DNA from: Candidatus Bathyarchaeota archaeon
Lineage (GTDB): Archaea > Thermoproteota > Bathyarchaeia > Bathyarchaeales > UBA233
Reading direction: 5' to 3'
DNA: 7,853 bases
NCBI GenBank assembly: GCA_007050895.1
Contig: SMYP01000033.1
Span: forward strand, 1,234 to 9,086
Below the pieces are notes generated by a model. The model saw only the letters and a program-made list of their open reading frames with translations, was not told where the DNA came from and searched no databases. The first letter of the stretch is position 1, and every line of letters starts with the position of its first letter. The translations under genes were made by a program, and so were the position numbers. Shown one piece after another: positions 5,708-7,853 of the stretch.

Positions 5708-6438
5708 AGCGTGTTTTCGCGGATTTACATTTGCGTTTGAACGTTACAGACGCTACAGCCACGTCGCAGGCACTGAGCAAGATTGCAGCGCTTGGTTACG
5801 GTTTGGTTGGCGTGCCTCTTGTGGCGGAAACTCGTTCGGATGAAATTGCTAGGTTGCGAACCTTTTGTGATGAAGTTGGGGTGGATTTTGTTTCCCGAGT
5901 GGATTTGCGCCCGCGTGGTTCAGATGATCTTATGCGTCATTTGAGGAGGTTGAGGCGAAAGTTTGAGGTCATCTGCGTTGCCTGTGAGAGCAAGGCAGTT
6001 GCGAGGCAAGCTGCTAAGGACAGGCGCGTTGACTTGTTAAGTTTTCCTTTGCTGGATTTTCGCAGGAGGTTTTTTGACAGGGCTGAAGCAGAGTTAGCGT
6101 GTAACGGGTTAGCGGGTTTGGAGGTTGATGTGAAACCACTTCTGGTTTCGGAAGGTCCTGTGAGGGTTAGGTTACTTTCTTGTTTGCGTCGAGAAGTCTC
6201 GGTCGCTAAGAATTTTGACGTGCCAGTTGTGATTTCGAGTGGGGTCTCACGGCTCCACTTGTTGCGAAAACCGCGTGAAATGGCTGCTGTGGGTTATCTC
6301 TTTGGTTTGGACAAGATTTCCGCGTTGAACGCGGTTTCTGGAAGTCCAGTTGCCCTTGTGGAGCGGAACCGTGAGAAACTTGATGCAGGGTTTGTGGCGC
6401 CTGGAATTCGCGTGGTTAAGGAGGGAGATGACTGTTGA
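5704..6438 (+). CDS. rnp3: Ribonuclease P protein component 3 (Rpp30)
   Basis: A 244-residue Rpp30 homologue. It is a TIM-barrel-like protein that pairs with Pop5 and helps the RNase P RNA cut the 5' leader from precursor tRNA. Diagnostic segments are the N-terminal ADLHLRLN, DLLSFPLLDFRRRFFDRAEAEL (110-131), LEVDVKPLL (139-147), PVVISSGV (174-181), RKPREMAAVGYLFGLD (188-203) and ERNREKLD..FVAPGIRVV (220-238). The ATG at 5704 is used; it shares ATGA with the stop of the gene before it. The coding strand is strikingly rich in G and T (TTG leucine, GTT/GTG valine) and higher in GC than its neighbours. Its own stop overlaps the pop5 start by 4 nt. Residue conservation shows no sign of damage. 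Confidence 0.95.
   Translation: MKRVFADLHLRLNVTDATATSQALSKIAALGYGLVGVPLVAETRSDEIARLRTFCDEVGVDFVSRVDLRPRGSDDLMRHLRRLRRKFEVICVACESKAVARQAAKDRRVDLLSFPLLDFRRRFFDRAEAELACNGLAGLEVDVKPLLVSEGPVRVRLLSCLRREVSVAKNFDVPVVISSGVSRLHLLRKPREMAAVGYLFGLDKISALNAVSGSPVALVERNREKLDAGFVAPGIRVVKEGDDC
6420..6427 (+). promoter_or_regulatory. Ribosome binding site deciding the pop5 TTG start
   Basis: GGAGGGAG inside the end of rpp30, 7 nt before the TTG at 6435. This strong purine site supports the non-ATG start, because no ATG is available before the conserved RYLALQL strand. Confidence 0.6.
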
Positions 6439-6749
6439 AACGGGTTAAGCGCCGCTACTTGGCTTTGCAACTGGATTCTGATGGCTTACCCGGGGGCAAA
6501 GATTTGATTGATGCTGTTTGGACCGCTGTCACAAAACTTTATGGCGAACACGGAGCAAGCCTAACGAGCTTAGCTCTGATTGACTACAACTTGGAGAAGA
6601 AAACCGCTGTCATCCGCACTTCCCTATCTACACTGGACATTGTCAGAGTATCATTAGCTACAATCACTTCTGTAGCAGGGAGCGAAGCTGCAGTACACGT
6701 AATAGCAGTCTCAGGCACCATAAAAGCACTACACCAAAAAACCAGGTAA
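6435..6749 (+). CDS. rnp2: Ribonuclease P protein component 2 (Pop5)
   Basis: A 104-residue Pop5/Rpp14-family protein, partner of Rpp30. The two form a heterotetramer that binds the catalytic domain of RNase P RNA and stimulates precursor-tRNA cleavage. Visible family blocks are RRYLALQLDSDG (6-17), LYGEHGAS (35-42), LIDYNLEKKTAVIR (48-61), LDIVRVSLATI (67-77) and VHVIAVSGTIKAL (87-99); the last is the most characteristic. The start is TTG, overlapping the rpp30 stop as TTGA, with GGAGGGAG 7 nt upstream. This layout suggests translation coupled to rpp30, which would suit a 1:1 complex. It is the last gene of the operon; no proteasome or exosome gene follows. Confidence 0.94.
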   Translation: MKRVKRRYLALQLDSDGLPGGKDLIDAVWTAVTKLYGEHGASLTSLALIDYNLEKKTAVIRTSLSTLDIVRVSLATITSVAGSEAAVHVIAVSGTIKALHQKTR

Positions 6750-6773
6750 CGAGAAGCCAGCGGAACAAGATGC

Positions 6774-6778
6774 TTTTT
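6774..6778 (+). terminator. T5 tract after pop5
   Basis: A run of five T, 25 nt past the pop5 stop, in the 153-bp gap before the convergent minus-strand gene. It is a plausible operon terminator, though short. A 13-nt palindrome, TAATGA-A-TCATTA (6815-6827), lies further on; nothing else was seen in the gap. Confidence 0.3.
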
Positions 6779-6902
6779 ACTCTCACGGAGATATGCATCT
6801 TCTGAAGGTTTCTGTAATGAATCATTATTGTGATCCAAATATGTTACTTCTAAGCATGCACTGCAATGACGTTACAAATGATTTTGATTTGTTAGATTCT
6901 AG

Positions 6903-7442
6903 CTATTCTTTGGATGCTTGTTCGGTCATTTTTTTAACGAATATTTTAATGTTTTCTGCGTCTCCGTGAGCAATTAATTGGCCTTCTTCTTCTCTAAAAG
7001 AAAGACTTGCTTCTTCTGCAAGTTGTTTTAATTTCTCTGTGGGCAAGTTAGCTAACGGTGTGATGCGGATCCATTTTTGGCTACGTGGGATACCCGTGAT
7101 AAACTTTGGCTCCACTTTTTCTTTTCCTATCTTTTTGCTCTCTACTGTGCATGTTTGGCATGTGTTGCAATTGGCTTCTTCTATGCGCCTGAGCCATATA
7201 TCGATTCGCGAGGTAGGAAAGGTTTTTTGTGCTTCGGTGACTAGGTAGGCTTCCACACTTCCGAGGTACTGCTCGATTTTAGGTGCGGTTTCCCCGAGGT
7301 CTCTCTCCGAGGCGTATAGGATTTTCATGAGGGTTTTCGCGGATTTGAAATCGTTCATAACTGTTTGCGGAACTTCCACCCCTTTTTTTCGTAGTTCAAC
7401 AACTATTTCTTCCAGAATCTTCCAAACAGCCTCGTAACCCAT
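6903..7442 (-). CDS. DUF2096-like archaeal protein with CxxCxxC motif, function unknown
   Basis: A 179-residue cytoplasmic protein with no signal peptide or membrane helix. I believe it belongs to the archaeal DUF2096 family, from the N-terminal pattern ELRKKG.EVP..V..D..SAKTLM and from overall length, but this is from memory and no function is known. The first ~95 residues are mostly helical and charged. A cysteine cluster follows, CNTCQTC (C92, C95, C98 from this start), which could hold a metal. The last ~60 residues (KWIRITPL..LPTEKLKQLAEEA onward) look like an alpha/beta domain ending in a charged helix. Two starts are in frame: TTG at 7448 and ATG at 7442. The ATG is preferred because AGGG lies 6 nt upstream. 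It has its own TATA box and is convergent with the rpl15e operon. Confidence 0.85.
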   Translation of the reverse strand: MGYEAVWKILEEIVVELRKKGVEVPQTVMNDFKSAKTLMKILYASERDLGETAPKIEQYLGSVEAYLVTEAQKTFPTSRIDIWLRRIEEANCNTCQTCTVESKKIGKEKVEPKFITGIPRSQKWIRITPLANLPTEKLKQLAEEASLSFREEEGQLIAHGDAENIKIFVKKMTEQASKE

Positions 7443-7475
7443 GCTCAACCCTACATTTTCCTTAACAAGGCTGAT

Positions 7476-7485
7476 CTTTATAAAG
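7476..7485 (-). promoter_or_regulatory. TATA box of the DUF2096-like gene
   Basis: CTTTATAAAG, a palindromic TATA element ~34-43 nt before the ATG at 7442. Transcription is expected near 7456, leaving a short leader with the AGGG site. Its presence suggests this gene is not simply read through from the Nudix gene 111+ bp upstream. Confidence 0.6.
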
Positions 7486-7514
7486 AGTTAGCATGAGAGT
7501 TTCCCTCAGCTCCA

Positions 7515-7555
7515 AGTCTGCAAGGCGCTATGTAACATAATGGCCTGCAAAGACT
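7515..7555 (-). repeat. Imperfect hairpin just after the Nudix stop codon
   Basis: AGTCT-GCA-GGC on one arm (7515-7526, A7523 bulged) pairs with GCC-TGC-AGACT on the other (7543-7555, AA bulged), 11 pairs in all. The loop holds a further TATGT/ACATA symmetry (7529-7539). In the minus-strand transcript it begins 5 nt after the Nudix stop, so it could help end or stabilise that mRNA. No T-tract follows. Confidence 0.35.
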
Positions 7556-7559
7556 ATGA

Positions 7560-7853
7560 TTACTTTACGACAAAAAATTTATTCCGCGTGGTTTCAACCG
7601 CTTCAATGAATTCGCTCAGGATGTTGTAGGTTATTCCCCAAACTATTCCGTCTGCAAATATGTACGCGGGAACCTTTCCGAAGCTAAACTGAACTGTGCC
7701 TTTGCTTTGGAAGACCTCTTCGTAAGGCACCCAAATGAACGTTTCCAACTCTGCTTTGTTCAGCTTTAGCTTGGGCTCACCATCCAAAAGGACAACGAAA
7801 GGCAATATCTTGAAATCAGACTTTGGTTCCGACCGCACAACACGCAAAACACC
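7560..7853 (-). CDS. Nudix hydrolase, C-terminal part (start outside the window)
   Basis: The minus-strand frame is open to the window edge and ends with TAA at 7562-7560, leaving 97 residues. Nudix enzymes cut nucleoside diphosphates linked to another group (X), such as NDP-sugars, CoA or damaged nucleotides. What remains is the second half of the fold: FVVLLDGEPKLKLNKAELETFIWVPYEEVF (a strand, then the 'E...fiWVp..E' segment) and GKVPAYIFADGIVWGITYNILSEFIEAV, resembling the '.iWG.T..iL..f' ending of CoA-pyrophosphatase-like Nudix proteins. The Nudix box (GX5EX7REUXEEXGU), which carries the metal-binding glutamates, would lie further N-terminal and is not in view, so activity and substrate cannot be judged. 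The TTG at 7847 is probably internal. The family call rests on the tail only. Confidence 0.72.
   Translation of the reverse strand, partial: GVLRVVRSEPKSDFKILPFVVLLDGEPKLKLNKAELETFIWVPYEEVFQSKGTVQFSFGKVPAYIFADGIVWGITYNILSEFIEAVETTRNKFFVVK

Overview
This window looks like chromosomal DNA from an archaeon, probably of the TACK group and plausibly Bathyarchaeia-like. The evidence is eukaryote-type ribosomal proteins L15e and L13e (L13e is a TACK/Asgard-type marker generally missing from Euryarchaeota), an Sm-like protein, archaeal RNase P proteins Rpp30 and Pop5, a separate PyrI regulatory chain, TATA-type promoters, and GGTG-type ribosome binding sites. The lineage is inferred from gene content and was not tested by a tree. 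No insertion sequence, CRISPR array, tRNA or rRNA gene was found.

Layout. Positions 1-210 (+) hold the C-terminal end of a gene that begins before the window, possibly a SAM-dependent methyltransferase. It converges on a NOL1/NOP2/Sun-family RNA m5C methyltransferase (282-1661, -). A divergent 258-bp gap leads to a small MazG-like nucleotide pyrophosphohydrolase (1920-2228, +) and a YkgJ-type cysteine-cluster protein (2329-2814, +). pyrI (3023-3487, -) follows, with no pyrB beside it. A 361-bp non-coding stretch with several inverted repeats separates pyrI from an Sm-like protein gene (3849-4088, -).

The core of the window is a five-gene operon on the + strand: rpl15e, rpl13e, a COG1325-type predicted exosome-associated RNA-binding protein, rpp30 and pop5 (4398-6749). 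The genes are packed tightly, with a 1-nt gap, a 28-nt gap and two 4-nt start/stop overlaps. It links ribosome building blocks with RNA processing factors, as in the known archaeal exosome superoperon, but the run stops after pop5. The expected proteasome/SBDS/exosome genes do not follow.

The right end carries two minus-strand genes: a DUF2096-like archaeal protein with a CxxCxxC motif (6903-7442) and the C-terminal part of a Nudix hydrolase whose start lies beyond the window.

The most interesting observation is not a protein. Just downstream of the rpl15e TATA box, the mRNA leader (about 4313-4369) can fold into a compact three-way junction, with a possible 4-bp pseudoknot. This is a candidate for an undescribed ribosomal-protein autoregulatory element or a small structured RNA.
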